Below are positions 24,018 to 32,132 of a stretch of DNA of 64,000 bases, one piece after another. This stretch comes from JANMDS01 sp031430575. Lineage in GTDB: Bacteria; Pseudomonadota; Gammaproteobacteria; Burkholderiales; Casimicrobiaceae. The notes below the pieces were generated by a model. That model worked only from the letters and a program-made list of their open reading frames with translations, made no database searches and had not been told where the DNA came from. The translations under genes and the position numbers were made by a program. The stretch covers positions 62,001-126,000 of the forward strand of contig JANPBT010000031.1 in assembly GCA_031430575.1 (NCBI GenBank). Direction: 5' to 3'. The number at the start of each line of letters is the position of its first letter. Positions within the stretch are counted from its first letter, which is position 1.

Positions 24018-25519
24018 AAACGGTTCTCAGCCCTTTGGGAAGAAAGGGCGGCTAAATATTCTGGTGTGATGTCACCGGTTACGTATTTGCCATCAAAGCA
24101 GGAGCAATCGAAATCAACGAGTGCACCATTTTCGCCGCGTACGGCATCTTTGAGGGCATCTAAGCTTTGGTAGATCAACGCGTCGGCTTCGATCGCTTTG
24201 CAGATCTCCTCGATCGTTCGCTCATTGGCGATTAATTCTTCAAGCGTTGGCATATCAATACCATAGACGTTGGGGAATCGCACGGGTGGCGCAGCCGAGA
24301 CGAAGGTCACTTTACGCGCACCGGATTCGCGCGCCATGCGCACGATCTCGCGCGAGGTTGTGCCGCGCACGATAGAGTCATCGACTAGCAAGACATGCTT
24401 GCCAGCAAATTCTTGCTGTTGCGGATTTAATTTTTGGCGCACGCTTTTTTTGCGCTCCATTTGCCCCGGCATGATGAACGTGCGCCCGATGTAGCGATTT
24501 TTTACGAAGCCTTCGCGGTAAGGCAAATTCAAACGCAGGGCTAACTCCAGCGCTGCCGGGCGCGATGAATCGGGAATAGGGATGACCACGTCAACATCAG
24601 CGCAGCGCGGGTCGGCCAAAACCTGCGGCGCAAGCGCTGCTCCCATGCGCACGCGGGCATCGTAGACCGATACGCCATCGATGATGGAATCGGGCCGCGC
24701 AAGATAAACATATTCAAAAATACAGGGCCGAAAGGCAGGAATCTGCGCCGCAGGCACAGGCAAATTCATGACCTCTCTAGCCGCGGGCACATCGGTATGA
24801 ACTTCACCATCGGTGGTTACCACGATGCACTCGCCTGGCGCAACGTCACGCCAAAACGTGAAGCCCAGCATATCGAGCACGACCGACTCTGAGGCCACCA
24901 TGATTTCTGGCCCCTTGGAGGTGCGCGTGCGCCCCATTGAAAGCGGGCGAATGCCATGCGGATCGCGAAACGCGACCATGCCAAAACCGGCCACTAATGT
25001 GACCACCGCGTACGCGCCCTTGCAGCGGGCATGGACGCCGCGCACCGCTTTGAAGACGACCTCGGGCGTGAGCTTGCGGCTTGAGCCCGCCGCGCGCTCA
25101 AGCTCAAGCGCCAACACGTTGAGTAGCACTTCTGAATCAGATGCGGTATTAATGTGTCGCGCATCGAGCTCAAAGAGCTCGCGCTGTAAGGCGGTCGAGT
25201 TGGTCAAATTACCGTTGTGGCCCAGCAAAATCCCGAACGGGGAATTAACATAAAAAGGCTGCGCCTCGGCGACCAATTCTGCTGAGCCTGCGGTTGGGTA
25301 GCGGCAATGGCCGATGCCCATATTGCCTTTTAAATCGCGCATGTGCCGCGTGTGAAAGACATCGCGCACCATGCCGGGCATTTTGTGCAGATGAAATACA
25401 TGGCCATCGGCGGTAGCGATTCCCGCTGCATCTTGACCGCGATGTTGCAAGCCAATCAGAGCATCATAGATCAGCTGGTTAACGGGGCTATGGCCGACGA
25501 CGCCAACGACTGCGCACAT
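24014..25519 (-). CDS. purF: Amidophosphoribosyltransferase
   Basis: A 501-residue enzyme for the first step of purine synthesis. The N-terminal nucleophile is Cys2 (MCAVVGVVG), followed by a glutaminase domain (LQHRGQDAAGIAT, GHCRYPTAGS, LGHNGNLTN). The phosphoribosyltransferase half contains VIPIPDSSRPAALELA, YIGRTFIMPGQMERKKSVRQKLN and the PRPP loop VLLVDDSIVRGTTSREIV. The length matches the family. The cvpA stop directly abuts its start codon. Two repeat copies lie in variable loops: VPAAQIPAFRP before the conserved CIFEYVYLARPDS, and a partial LAPQVLADP. Confidence 0.97.
   Translation of the reverse strand: MCAVVGVVGHSPVNQLIYDALIGLQHRGQDAAGIATADGHVFHLHKMPGMVRDVFHTRHMRDLKGNMGIGHCRYPTAGSAELVAEAQPFYVNSPFGILLGHNGNLTNSTALQRELFELDARHINTASDSEVLLNVLALELERAAGSSRKLTPEVVFKAVRGVHARCKGAYAVVTLVAGFGMVAFRDPHGIRPLSMGRTRTSKGPEIMVASESVVLDMLGFTFWRDVAPGECIVVTTDGEVHTDVPAAREVMNLPVPAAQIPAFRPCIFEYVYLARPDSIIDGVSVYDARVRMGAALAPQVLADPRCADVDVVIPIPDSSRPAALELALRLNLPYREGFVKNRYIGRTFIMPGQMERKKSVRQKLNPQQQEFAGKHVLLVDDSIVRGTTSREIVRMARESGARKVTFVSAAPPVRFPNVYGIDMPTLEELIANERTIEEICKAIEADALIYQSLDALKDAVRGENGALVDFDCSCFDGKYVTGDITPEYLAALSSQRAENRL
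24621..24632 (+). repeat. Partial CTGCGGCGCAG repeat inside purF
   Basis: ACCTGCGGCGCA, 12-base match, reversed relative to the gene and read as A-P-Q-V. Confidence 0.6.
24741..24756 (-). repeat. CTGCGGCGCAG repeat inside purF
   Basis: ATCTGCGCCGCAGGCA, one mismatch, in coding orientation read as V-P-A-A-Q-I before the conserved CIFEYVY block. Confidence 0.9.
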
Positions 25520-26038
25520 TTACGCTTTGCTTTCAGGTGGGTTCGTGCGCTTAAAGGCGATACGTTGCGCGATCGCTTGCGGCAGCCAAGGCTTGGCGGC
25601 GAGCACCGCCGTTTCCAATGCGGGGGCAACGATGGCATCGCGCCACCACGATGCGACAGAAAATTGGCTGAGACCGCCGATCACTCCGATTACGAGCACC
25701 ACGATGGCTGCCCGCGCGAGGCCAAAAATGATGCCAAGCCCCCGATCCAACGCGGAAAGCCCAGCTGCATTAAGCAGCGTGCGCAATAAGTAAGCGATCA
25801 ACGTTATCAATGCGAAGACCATACAGAAAGTAAGTGCGTGGCCAATGAGTAATTGGGTTTCGGGGCGGGCAAAAAATTGCGGTAAAAGCTGGCTGATACT
25901 GCTGCCGTAAAGCCAAGCAGTTGCCACGGCCGCAACCCACGCGCCAAGGGCGAAGATCTCACGCACGCCTCCGCGCAGCGCGCCGACTAACATCGAAAGT
26001 AGCAAGATAATCAACACTGCCCAATCGAGTCCTGCCAT
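25520..26038 (-). CDS. cvpA: CvpA-family membrane protein
   Basis: A 172-residue inner-membrane protein with four hydrophobic segments. LDWAVLIILLLSMLVGALRGGVREIFALGAWV at the N-terminus and LDRGLGIIFGLARAAIVVLVIGVIGG later are typical of CvpA, which in E. coli is needed for colicin V production and has an otherwise unclear role. It lies in the conserved series folC, SPOR, cvpA, purF, with a TAATG overlap upstream and the stop abutting purF. It has no repeat copy. Confidence 0.93.
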   Translation of the reverse strand: MAGLDWAVLIILLLSMLVGALRGGVREIFALGAWVAAVATAWLYGSSISQLLPQFFARPETQLLIGHALTFCMVFALITLIAYLLRTLLNAAGLSALDRGLGIIFGLARAAIVVLVIGVIGGLSQFSVASWWRDAIVAPALETAVLAAKPWLPQAIAQRIAFKRTNPPESKA

Positions 26039-26769
26039 TACTTGATTGCAATCACGACGGGTTCAAAGCCTTCAGTGGCGAGCTTATTTCTGATTTTTTC
26101 AGCGAACGCTTTTTCTTTGTAGGGCCCCGTGCGCACGCGCGTGACTTTACCGTTGCTTACGTCAATCGTCTCGCGGTAGGCCGTGTTGTAGCCCAGCTTG
26201 CGGGCTTTTTCGAGCACTTCCCGGGCAGAATCGGCATCTCGCACGGCGATCAATTGCACCGCGAAATCTCCGGCGACGGGTGCATTTTTGGGGCCGTCGT
26301 CGGCTATGACTTCAGCCTTCGCTGTTTCTTTTTTAGGCTCAGACTTTGCTTCTATTTTTGGTTCAATCTTGGCTTCCGCTTTGACCGCGGGTTTCGTTTC
26401 GGTCTTGGTTTCTAGCTTTGGCTCAGATTTTTTCTCTGCCATCGGCGCTACGACAACGGCTGGTGCAGGCGAACTCACAATCGGTGCGGCATTGGCCAAT
26501 ACCTGCGGCGCAGATTTGGCCACTTCTTTGGCCATTTCTTTACTACTTTCTTTCAACACGCCAATGGGCTTCGGGTCAAACGGTGTTTTGTCGATTGGCG
26601 GAATGCGAATGTCCACTTCATCGGGCAGTGGTGGCGGCTCTTTTTCGAAGATCATTGGCAGCGAAATTGCAGCGATCAGCGCTAACACGGCAGAGCCGAC
26701 CAAGCGGCGGCGCGCACGGCGGCGAAGTTGATCGACGGAGCTTTCTCCGGGTGCAGCGGAATCGGTCAT
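26038..26769 (-). CDS. SPOR-domain protein (DedD-like)
   Basis: A 243-residue protein: a short cytoplasmic Arg-rich start, one membrane anchor (about residues 20-40, LVGSAVLALIAAISLPMIF), a long Lys/Glu/Ala/Pro linker, and a C-terminal SPOR domain (about 168-243: GDFAVQLIAVRDADSAREVLEKARKLGYNTAYRE, VRTGPYKEKAFAEKIRNKL). SPOR domains bind denuded peptidoglycan at the division septum. Its ends overlap both folC (ATGA) and cvpA (TAATG). A repeat copy in the linker is read as KSAPQVLANAAP. Confidence 0.93.
   Translation of the reverse strand: MTDSAAPGESSVDQLRRRARRRLVGSAVLALIAAISLPMIFEKEPPPLPDEVDIRIPPIDKTPFDPKPIGVLKESSKEMAKEVAKSAPQVLANAAPIVSSPAPAVVVAPMAEKKSEPKLETKTETKPAVKAEAKIEPKIEAKSEPKKETAKAEVIADDGPKNAPVAGDFAVQLIAVRDADSAREVLEKARKLGYNTAYRETIDVSNGKVTRVRTGPYKEKAFAEKIRNKLATEGFEPVVIAIK
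26500..26515 (+). repeat. CTGCGGCGCAG repeat inside the SPOR protein gene
   Basis: Perfect copy reversed relative to the gene, read as S-A-P-Q-V-L in the disordered linker. Confidence 0.95.
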
Positions 26770-28061
26770 GGCGGTGGTCTGCTTTGGCGTTGGCGTTCGA
26801 GCGCGGGAATCGCCTCGCCCAAAATATGGAACGAGCCGAAGACCACGATTCTATCAACGTCCTCGGCTTTTTGTTGCGCTGCAGCAAGCGCAATTTCAAC
26901 GCTAGCGTAGCAGCGGATGTGTTTCTCAGCAATCCCGTTTGAAATCAATGCGTTATGTATTTTTTCAGTGACTAATCCGCGCGCCCCATGCGTGGTCACG
27001 AGATGCCATTGGGTGATCCTGTTTTTGAGCGCGGCGATCACGCCGGCGAAGTCTTTGTCACTCAGCATACCGAATACAGCAATGGTCTCAGGGTGATAGC
27101 CCATGCCGCCAAGGGCATCATTTAAGATTTTTGCCGCGTCCGGGTTATGCGCGGCATCGAGCACAACCGTGGGTCGACCAGGAAGCACTTGAAAGCGACC
27201 GGGCCATTCGGTGGTGAGCAAGCCCTCACGAATGCTCTGCGCCCGCACCGGAATCACGCTGCGCAGTGCATGCAGCGCAGTGAGGGCGGCGCCGGCATTG
27301 TGAATTTGAAACTCTCCCCGAAGTGACGGGTAGGGAAGGGTCAGCCGAGTACCGTCGGGTGCGGTGTAAGTCCATTGCGTAGGACCATCGGCGACTGATA
27401 AATAGTCAACACCGCGCTGCAGGGTTAGGCAGCCGATTTCGGTTGCAACCGCAACGGCGTTGGTGGGTGGGTGCGCGTCGGCCAACACCAGCGGCTTGCC
27501 TTTGCGCGCGATGCCCATTTTTTCAGTAACGATTTTTTCCCGGGTATCGCCAAGGTAATCTATGTGATCGAGTCCGATACTGCTCACAATCGCGCAATCA
27601 GCGTTAATCAGATTGGTTGCATCTAGGCGCCCGCCGAGCCCCACTTCCAAGACCCAGGCATCGAGCTGAGCATCATCAAACGCGACAAACGCAGCCAACG
27701 TGGCAAACTCGAAAAATGTGAGCGGCACATCGCCCCGCGCAGCGTCTACTTTCTCAAATGCAGTAGCCAGCGCAGAATCAGAAATTTCTTCGCCATCAAC
27801 GCGTATCCGCTCATTAAACCGGACCAAATGCGGTGATGAATAAAATCCCACACGATAGCCTTCTGCGCGCAAAATCGATGCCAACATGGCGCAGGTCGAG
27901 CCTTTTCCATTCGTGCCGCTCACCGTGATGACGGGGCATTTCGGTTCAACATTTAAACGCGCGAAAACCTGCCCGACACGGTCGAGCCCCATATCGATAT
28001 TGAGCGGATGCATGCGCTCCATGCGCGAAAGCCACGCGCTGACGTTGATTAAATTATTCAT
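26766..28061 (-). CDS. folC: Bifunctional folylpolyglutamate synthase / dihydrofolate synthase
   Basis: From ATG at 28061 the protein has 431 residues. The Mur-ligase-like ATP loop is VSGTNGKGSTCAMLASIL, with FATLAAFVAFDD, LEVGLGGRLDATN and VVLDAAHNPDAA as further FolC marks. It adds glutamate to folates and makes dihydrofolate. The start codon begins within the edge of a repeat copy (28061-28076): reading the coding strand, ...GCAGGT is directly followed by ATG. An upstream start would translate the repeat as NCAAGM, a reading not seen in any other gene here, so the downstream ATG is preferred. No ribosome site other than the repeat's own AGGT is seen. Confidence 0.94.
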   Translation of the reverse strand: MNNLINVSAWLSRMERMHPLNIDMGLDRVGQVFARLNVEPKCPVITVSGTNGKGSTCAMLASILRAEGYRVGFYSSPHLVRFNERIRVDGEEISDSALATAFEKVDAARGDVPLTFFEFATLAAFVAFDDAQLDAWVLEVGLGGRLDATNLINADCAIVSSIGLDHIDYLGDTREKIVTEKMGIARKGKPLVLADAHPPTNAVAVATEIGCLTLQRGVDYLSVADGPTQWTYTAPDGTRLTLPYPSLRGEFQIHNAGAALTALHALRSVIPVRAQSIREGLLTTEWPGRFQVLPGRPTVVLDAAHNPDAAKILNDALGGMGYHPETIAVFGMLSDKDFAGVIAALKNRITQWHLVTTHGARGLVTEKIHNALISNGIAEKHIRCYASVEIALAAAQQKAEDVDRIVVFGSFHILGEAIPALERQRQSRPPP

Positions 28062-28076
28062 ACCTGCGGCGCAGTT
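28061..28076 (+). repeat. CTGCGGCGCAG repeat at the folC start codon
   Basis: TACCTGCGGCGCAGTT. Its outer T is the complement of the A of the folC ATG. Confidence 0.93.
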
Positions 28077-28167
28077 TAGTCGCGCCGGTCTCGCTTGCAC
28101 GGTTGCCGCTCAACGCCGATGCGTATGCTGCGGTATCGTCCTGCTTTCGCTTACGAAAACAATTGAT

Positions 28168-28596
28168 ATGACAATCGCTGAATTTTCAACCGCACCTGCG
28201 CTGCTTGGCGGCGCACTCATCGGGCTCGCTGCGGTCATGCTGATGGCCATTTCCGGTCGTGTCGCGGGCGTAAGCGGCATCGTTGGCGGCGCATTGACTC
28301 CCCGCGCGGGTGATTTCGGCTGGCGAATAGTGTTTGTGCTCGGGCTCATTGCAGGCGTCGCGGTGGCTGTCGGGCTCGGCGTCGTGTCCATACCTGCGGC
28401 GCAGAATCAGCCGCTGGCTCGCCTGATTGCTGCCGGTGTGTTAGTCGGGGTGGGCACTGCACTCGGCGCGGGCTGCACGAGCGGGCATGGGGTTTGCGGC
28501 ATAGCCCGCGGCTCGCCACGATCAATCGTGGCGACGATGGTTTTCATGGTCACCGGCGGGCTCGTAGTGTTCGCGTTGCGCCACTATTTTGCTTAG
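28168..28596 (+). CDS. YeeE/YedE-family membrane protein, first half-size gene
   Basis: From ATG at 28168, 142 residues with four hydrophobic segments. LLGGALIGLAAVMLMAISGRVAGVSGIVGG and LVGVGTALGAGCTSGHGVCGIARGSPRSIVATMVFM are the sulfur-transport (DUF395) signature, including the conserved Cys in G-C-T-S-G-H-G. With the next gene it makes up a split YeeE/YedE pair, usual in Proteobacteria. Members import thiosulfate or related sulfur species. The start 28168 avoids overlap with folC. A repeat copy is read as SIPAAQNQPLA in a loop between membrane segments. Confidence 0.9.
   Translation: MTIAEFSTAPALLGGALIGLAAVMLMAISGRVAGVSGIVGGALTPRAGDFGWRIVFVLGLIAGVAVAVGLGVVSIPAAQNQPLARLIAAGVLVGVGTALGAGCTSGHGVCGIARGSPRSIVATMVFMVTGGLVVFALRHYFA
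28391..28406 (+). repeat. CTGCGGCGCAG repeat inside the first YeeE-like gene
   Basis: TACCTGCGGCGCAGAA read as I-P-A-A-Q-N between two membrane helices. Confidence 0.95.
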
Positions 28597-28605
28597 GCTG
28601 ATACG

Positions 28606-29028
28606 ATGAATCGTTTATTGGGCAGTTTTCTCAGCGCGTTTGTATTTGGTCTCGGCCTTGCAATTTCGGGCATGATTGATCCTGCAAAAGTACAAGGCTT
28701 TCTTGATATTTCCGGGCGATGGGATCCGTCCATGGCGTTTGTTATGGCGGGCGCACTCGTGGTGACCGCCTTGGGCTACGCGTGGTTGCGCAAGCGCGGC
28801 GAAGGTTTAGGCGGGCGGCGCCTGCAGTGGCCCACGCAGCGCACTATTGATTTAAGGTTGGTCGCCGGTTCAGCGCTCTTTGGTGCAGGCTGGGGGTTAT
28901 CGGGCTATTGCCCGGGGCCTGTGATCGGCTCGCTCGCTTCCGCAGGCATCGACGCGATGGTGTTCGTTGCAGCGATGATCCTCGCAATGTTCGCAACGCT
29001 GAAGCTTGTTAATAAAAGCGCAAATTGA
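28606..29028 (+). CDS. YeeE/YedE-family membrane protein, second half-size gene
   Basis: A 140-residue partner of the gene 9 bases upstream. LLGSFLSAFVFGLGLAISGMIDPAKVQGFLDISGRWDPSMAFVMAGAL and GAGWGLSGYCPGPVIGSL contain the second conserved Cys of the family (G-Y-C-P-G-P). Four hydrophobic segments are visible. The two proteins probably pair to form one sulfur-compound channel. No repeat copy is inside; a slightly degraded one follows the stop by five bases. Confidence 0.9.
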   Translation: MNRLLGSFLSAFVFGLGLAISGMIDPAKVQGFLDISGRWDPSMAFVMAGALVVTALGYAWLRKRGEGLGGRRLQWPTQRTIDLRLVAGSALFGAGWGLSGYCPGPVIGSLASAGIDAMVFVAAMILAMFATLKLVNKSAN

Positions 29029-29033
29029 TAGAA

Positions 29034-29049
29034 AACAGCGCCGCAGGTA
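29034..29049 (-). repeat. CTGCGGCGCAG repeat, between convergent genes
   Basis: AACAGCGCCGCAGGTA, one core mismatch, just after the second YeeE-like gene. Confidence 0.85.
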
Positions 29050-29096
29050 TTGCATCAAAAATATCCGTTTCGCCGACCGAGCATGCATACAAAACA

Positions 29097-29126
29097 AAAA
29101 GCGCGCGGAATCACCCGCGCGCTTTT
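29097..29126. terminator. Bidirectional intrinsic terminator
   Basis: AAAAGCGCGCGG - AATCAC - CCGCGCGCTTTT: a 12-bp perfect stem with A and T flanks, between the convergent YeeE-like and fasciclin genes. Confidence 0.9.
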
Positions 29127-29162
29127 GCTTTGTCGGAGAGGTTTAGCTCACCGCCGGCCCAA

Positions 29163-29636
29163 TTACTTCGGCAAAATGACCGAGTCAATGGCGTGGATCA
29201 CGCCGTTAGATGCCATAACGTCTGTTGCGATGACTTGGGCGTTGTCGACCATGACTTTGCCGTTGCCGACTTGCACCGCAATCGATGCACCGTTGGCTGT
29301 TTTTGCCGCGCCAGTTTTCACATCGGCTGCTTTAACGACACCCGGCACCACGTGATAGGTCAGGATCGAGCGCAGTTTTGCAGGATCTTTCAGCAAACCT
29401 TCAACGGTGCCCGCAGGAAGCTTGGCGAAGGCGTCGTTAGTTGGCGCGAAAACGGTGAACGGGCCTTTGCTGCTGAGCGTTTCGACCAAGCCAGCGGCTT
29501 TCACAGCCGTCACGAGCGTGGAGAAATTGCTATTTCCAGCGGCGACGTCAACGATTGTGCCTTGCGCGCTCGCAACGCTCATCGACAGGGCAGCAATACC
29601 GGCTGCTGCGATTAATTTCAATGAATTCAAAGACAT
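29163..29636 (-). CDS. Secreted fasciclin (FAS1) domain protein
   Basis: From ATG at 29636 (GGAG site upstream) the protein has 157 residues: a signal peptide ending ASVASAQG and a single FAS1 domain with FSTLVTAVKAAGLVETLSSKGPFTVFAPTNDAFAKLP (H1 box) and LRSILTYHVVPGVVKAADV, then NGVIHAIDSVILPK (H2 box). These proteins mediate adhesion or are stress-linked surface proteins. An inverted repeat (29764-29781) lies upstream. It has no repeat copy. Confidence 0.93.
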   Translation of the reverse strand: MSLNSLKLIAAAGIAALSMSVASAQGTIVDVAAGNSNFSTLVTAVKAAGLVETLSSKGPFTVFAPTNDAFAKLPAGTVEGLLKDPAKLRSILTYHVVPGVVKAADVKTGAAKTANGASIAVQVGNGKVMVDNAQVIATDVMASNGVIHAIDSVILPK

Positions 29637-29763
29637 ATAAAACTCCAGTGGTTGGTTTTTCAAGAATGCTAGAACCGAGACCGGTTACTGAAACGCATTC
29701 ACGCCCCACTGAGACGGCAAAGTGACGTATTAGTTCACAAAATATCTAAATAGTCGAAATATT

Positions 29764-29781
29764 TCTAATTCGTCAATTAGA
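29764..29781. promoter_or_regulatory. Inverted repeat upstream of the fasciclin gene
   Basis: TCTAATT-CGTC-AATTAGA is a perfect 7-bp inverted repeat about 130 bases before the fasciclin start, in an AT-rich divergent promoter region. The rest of the 29637-29989 gap shows only one repeat copy (29862). An operator is plausible but unproven. Confidence 0.35.
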
Positions 29782-29861
29782 GACATTTCGTCACTTCGAT
29801 TGTCGGTAAAAAATCATGGAAATCATGTATTTTTGGTGTGCTGAGCCGCCAAAAGTGCCCA

Positions 29862-29877
29862 ATCTGCGCCGCAGGTA
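29862..29877 (-). repeat. CTGCGGCGCAG repeat, intergenic copy
   Basis: Perfect reverse copy between the divergent fasciclin and dehydrogenase genes. Confidence 0.95.
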
Positions 29878-29989
29878 TAGCGCCCTATTTGTGCGTGGGC
29901 GGCAGGCAAGCAATGAAATGGCGGGCCGCAACGCGCTGCAAATAGCGCTACAGTGAGCGCCAACTCAAGTCATCGCGTTAAAGAAATTC

Positions 29990-31069
29990 ATGAAAACGTA
30001 TCAAATCGCAAGCATCCCGGGCGATGGCATTGGCAAAGAAGTTGTGCCCGCAGGGCAAGCGGTGCTGCAAGCGGTGGCCAGCGCCCACGGAAATTTTGGA
30101 TTTCACTTCACGACGTTCGGTTGGGGCGGCGATTGGTATCGGGCGCACGGCGAAATGATGCCCAGCGACGGGCTTGATGCCCTGCGCAGCATGGACGCGA
30201 TTCTCTTCGGCTCTGCCGGTGATCCGCACATCCCCGATCACGTCACGCTCTGGGGCCTGCGCTTAAAAATCTGCCAAGGCTTCGATCAATATGCCAACGT
30301 CCGCCCAACGCGAATCTTGCCCGGCATCGATGCGCCGCTCAAGCGCTGCGCTGCGCGAGATTTAGATTGGGTGATCGTGCGCGAAAATTCCGAGGGCGAA
30401 TACGCGGGCGTAGGCGGGCGGGCGCATCAGGGACATCCGATTGAAGTCGCCACGGATGTGTCGATGATGACGCGCGCGGGCGTTGAGCGGATCATGCGCT
30501 TTGCCTTCAGGCTTGCGCAATCGCGGCCACGCAAGCTGCTCTCGATGGTCACCAAATCCAATGCCCAGCGCCACGCGATGGTGATGTGGGACGAAATCGC
30601 AGTGCAGATTTCAAAAGAATTTCCCGATGTGAAATGGGACAAAGAGCTGGTCGATGCGATGACCGCGCGCATGGTTAACCGCCCGGCGTCCATCGATACC
30701 GTCGTGGCCACCAATTTGCACGCGGACATCCTGAGCGATCTCGCTGCCGCGCTTGCGGGCAGCTTGGGCATTGCGCCGACGGGCAATATTGACCCCGAGC
30801 GCCGCTACCCGAGTATGTTCGAGCCGATTCATGGCTCGGCGTTTGACATCATGGGCAAGGGCGTGGCCAACCCGATCGGCACGTTTTGGAGCGGGGTGAT
30901 GCTGCTAGAGCACTTAGGCGAGATGCGCGCGGCAAAAACCCTGATGGCCGCCATTGAGCTGGTCACCGCTGACCCCGCGCTGCATACCGGCGATCTTGGC
31001 GGGAGCGCGACGACCGCGCAGGTCACCGCAGCGGTTATCGGGCGCGTTAAGGCGCTATCGGTCACATAA
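29990..31069 (+). CDS. Tartrate / D-malate dehydrogenase (isopropylmalate dehydrogenase family)
   Basis: A 359-residue NAD-dependent beta-decarboxylating dehydrogenase. IASIPGDGIGKEVVPAG, the substrate loop LKICQGFDQYANVRPTRILPG, VRENSEGEYAGVGGR, VTKSNAQRHAMVMWDE and MFEPIHGSAFDIMGKGVANPIGTFWS match the tartrate/D-malate branch (TtuC/DmlA) more than LeuB. It converts tartrate or D-malate. It is followed, 27 bases later, by a TctC-type binding protein, so uptake and oxidation of a dicarboxylic hydroxy acid may be coupled. Confidence 0.9.
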   Translation: MKTYQIASIPGDGIGKEVVPAGQAVLQAVASAHGNFGFHFTTFGWGGDWYRAHGEMMPSDGLDALRSMDAILFGSAGDPHIPDHVTLWGLRLKICQGFDQYANVRPTRILPGIDAPLKRCAARDLDWVIVRENSEGEYAGVGGRAHQGHPIEVATDVSMMTRAGVERIMRFAFRLAQSRPRKLLSMVTKSNAQRHAMVMWDEIAVQISKEFPDVKWDKELVDAMTARMVNRPASIDTVVATNLHADILSDLAAALAGSLGIAPTGNIDPERRYPSMFEPIHGSAFDIMGKGVANPIGTFWSGVMLLEHLGEMRAAKTLMAAIELVTADPALHTGDLGGSATTAQVTAAVIGRVKALSVT

Positions 31070-31096
31070 TTGACGAACAGAATTAAAGGAGAAAGT

Positions 31097-32044
31097 ATGA
31101 AAAAAGTGCTGGTGGGAATTTTTGTAACCGTCGTTTCCGGCGCGGCGTTCGCGCAAGCGTGCCCTGATAAAAATCTCAATTATTTTCAGGCATTTCCGCC
31201 CGGTGGCGAGTCTGATATTTCTGCGCGCCACCAGCAAGTGGTGTTGAAGAAAAAATGCCCAAACTTTGATACGGTGATTCAATACAAAGCCGGTGCTGGC
31301 GGCGCATTAATGTGGTCGCAAATGAATGCCTTGCCCGCTGATGGCGCAAATATCGTCGGCGTTAATTTGCCGCATTTGGTCTTGCAGCCGATGGAAGGGC
31401 AAGTGCAATACAAAACCAGCGACATCACACCAGTTTTCTGGTTTCATTTCACCCCAGATGCGCTCGTGGTGCCGACCAATAGCCCATTTAAAACTTTTGC
31501 CGAATTCATTAAAGCTGCGAAAGATAAACCCGAAACGTTGAGTCTTGCGGGCTCTGGGTTAAATTCTGCAAACCACGTTGCCCACGAGCGCCTGAACAAA
31601 GCTTTTGCGGTGAAAACCACGTACGTGCCCTTCAAAGGCACTGGTGATTTAACCGCATCTGTAGTGGGCGGGCAGGTCGATGGTGCGATGTCTTATACCG
31701 CTTTTGTCGTCAACAACAAAGCCCGCGTCCGAGCGTTAGCCGTTGCGATGGATAAGCGTCATCCACTATTGCCTGATGTGCCGACGTTTAAAGAGCTGGG
31801 TGTAGATTGGATCGATGGCGCGTATCGCGGCATCGGCGTGCCGAAATCGATGACGCTAGACGCGCGCAAGCGACTTTCCGATCTCTGGGCAAGCTTGAAT
31901 AATGATGCCGAGATGAAAGAGCTCGCAGCAAAAAGCGGCTTTGAATTGATTAACGTCGGTGTTGATCAGATGGATGCGTTTATGCGCGATAAAGCGAAAG
32001 TCTACGCCGAGAGCGCGGCGACACTCGGCATTGGCAAGAAGTAG
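31097..32044 (+). CDS. Tripartite tricarboxylate transporter substrate-binding protein (TctC/Bug family)
   Basis: From ATG at 31097 (AAAGGAG upstream) the protein has 315 residues: a signal peptide (MKKVLVGIFVTVVSGAAFAQA), then the Bug fold with YFQAFPPGGESDISARHQQVVL, IQYKAGAGGALMWSQMN, TYVPFKGTGDLTASVVGGQVDGAM and LPDVPTFKELGVDWIDGAYRGIGVPKSM. The TctA/TctB membrane parts are not nearby, as is typical for orphan Bug proteins. The adjacent dehydrogenase suggests a hydroxy-dicarboxylate ligand, which is an inference. Two repeat copies follow as a facing pair. Confidence 0.92.
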   Translation: MKKVLVGIFVTVVSGAAFAQACPDKNLNYFQAFPPGGESDISARHQQVVLKKKCPNFDTVIQYKAGAGGALMWSQMNALPADGANIVGVNLPHLVLQPMEGQVQYKTSDITPVFWFHFTPDALVVPTNSPFKTFAEFIKAAKDKPETLSLAGSGLNSANHVAHERLNKAFAVKTTYVPFKGTGDLTASVVGGQVDGAMSYTAFVVNNKARVRALAVAMDKRHPLLPDVPTFKELGVDWIDGAYRGIGVPKSMTLDARKRLSDLWASLNNDAEMKELAAKSGFELINVGVDQMDAFMRDKAKVYAESAATLGIGKK

Positions 32045-32063
32045 TTTTAATTTCGGCAAAAAA

Positions 32064-32116
32064 TACCTGCGGCGCATATTTCGCAACTCAATATCCATAA
32101 ATCTGCGCCGCAGGTA
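32064..32116. repeat. Inverted pair of CTGCGGCGCAG repeats between convergent genes
   Basis: Forward copy 32064-32079 (one mismatch, GCATAT) and reverse copy 32101-32116, 21 bases apart, between the TctC-like and lysS stops. It may act as a bidirectional hairpin. Confidence 0.92.
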
Positions 32117-32132
32117 TTTGCGATTTTGAAGC

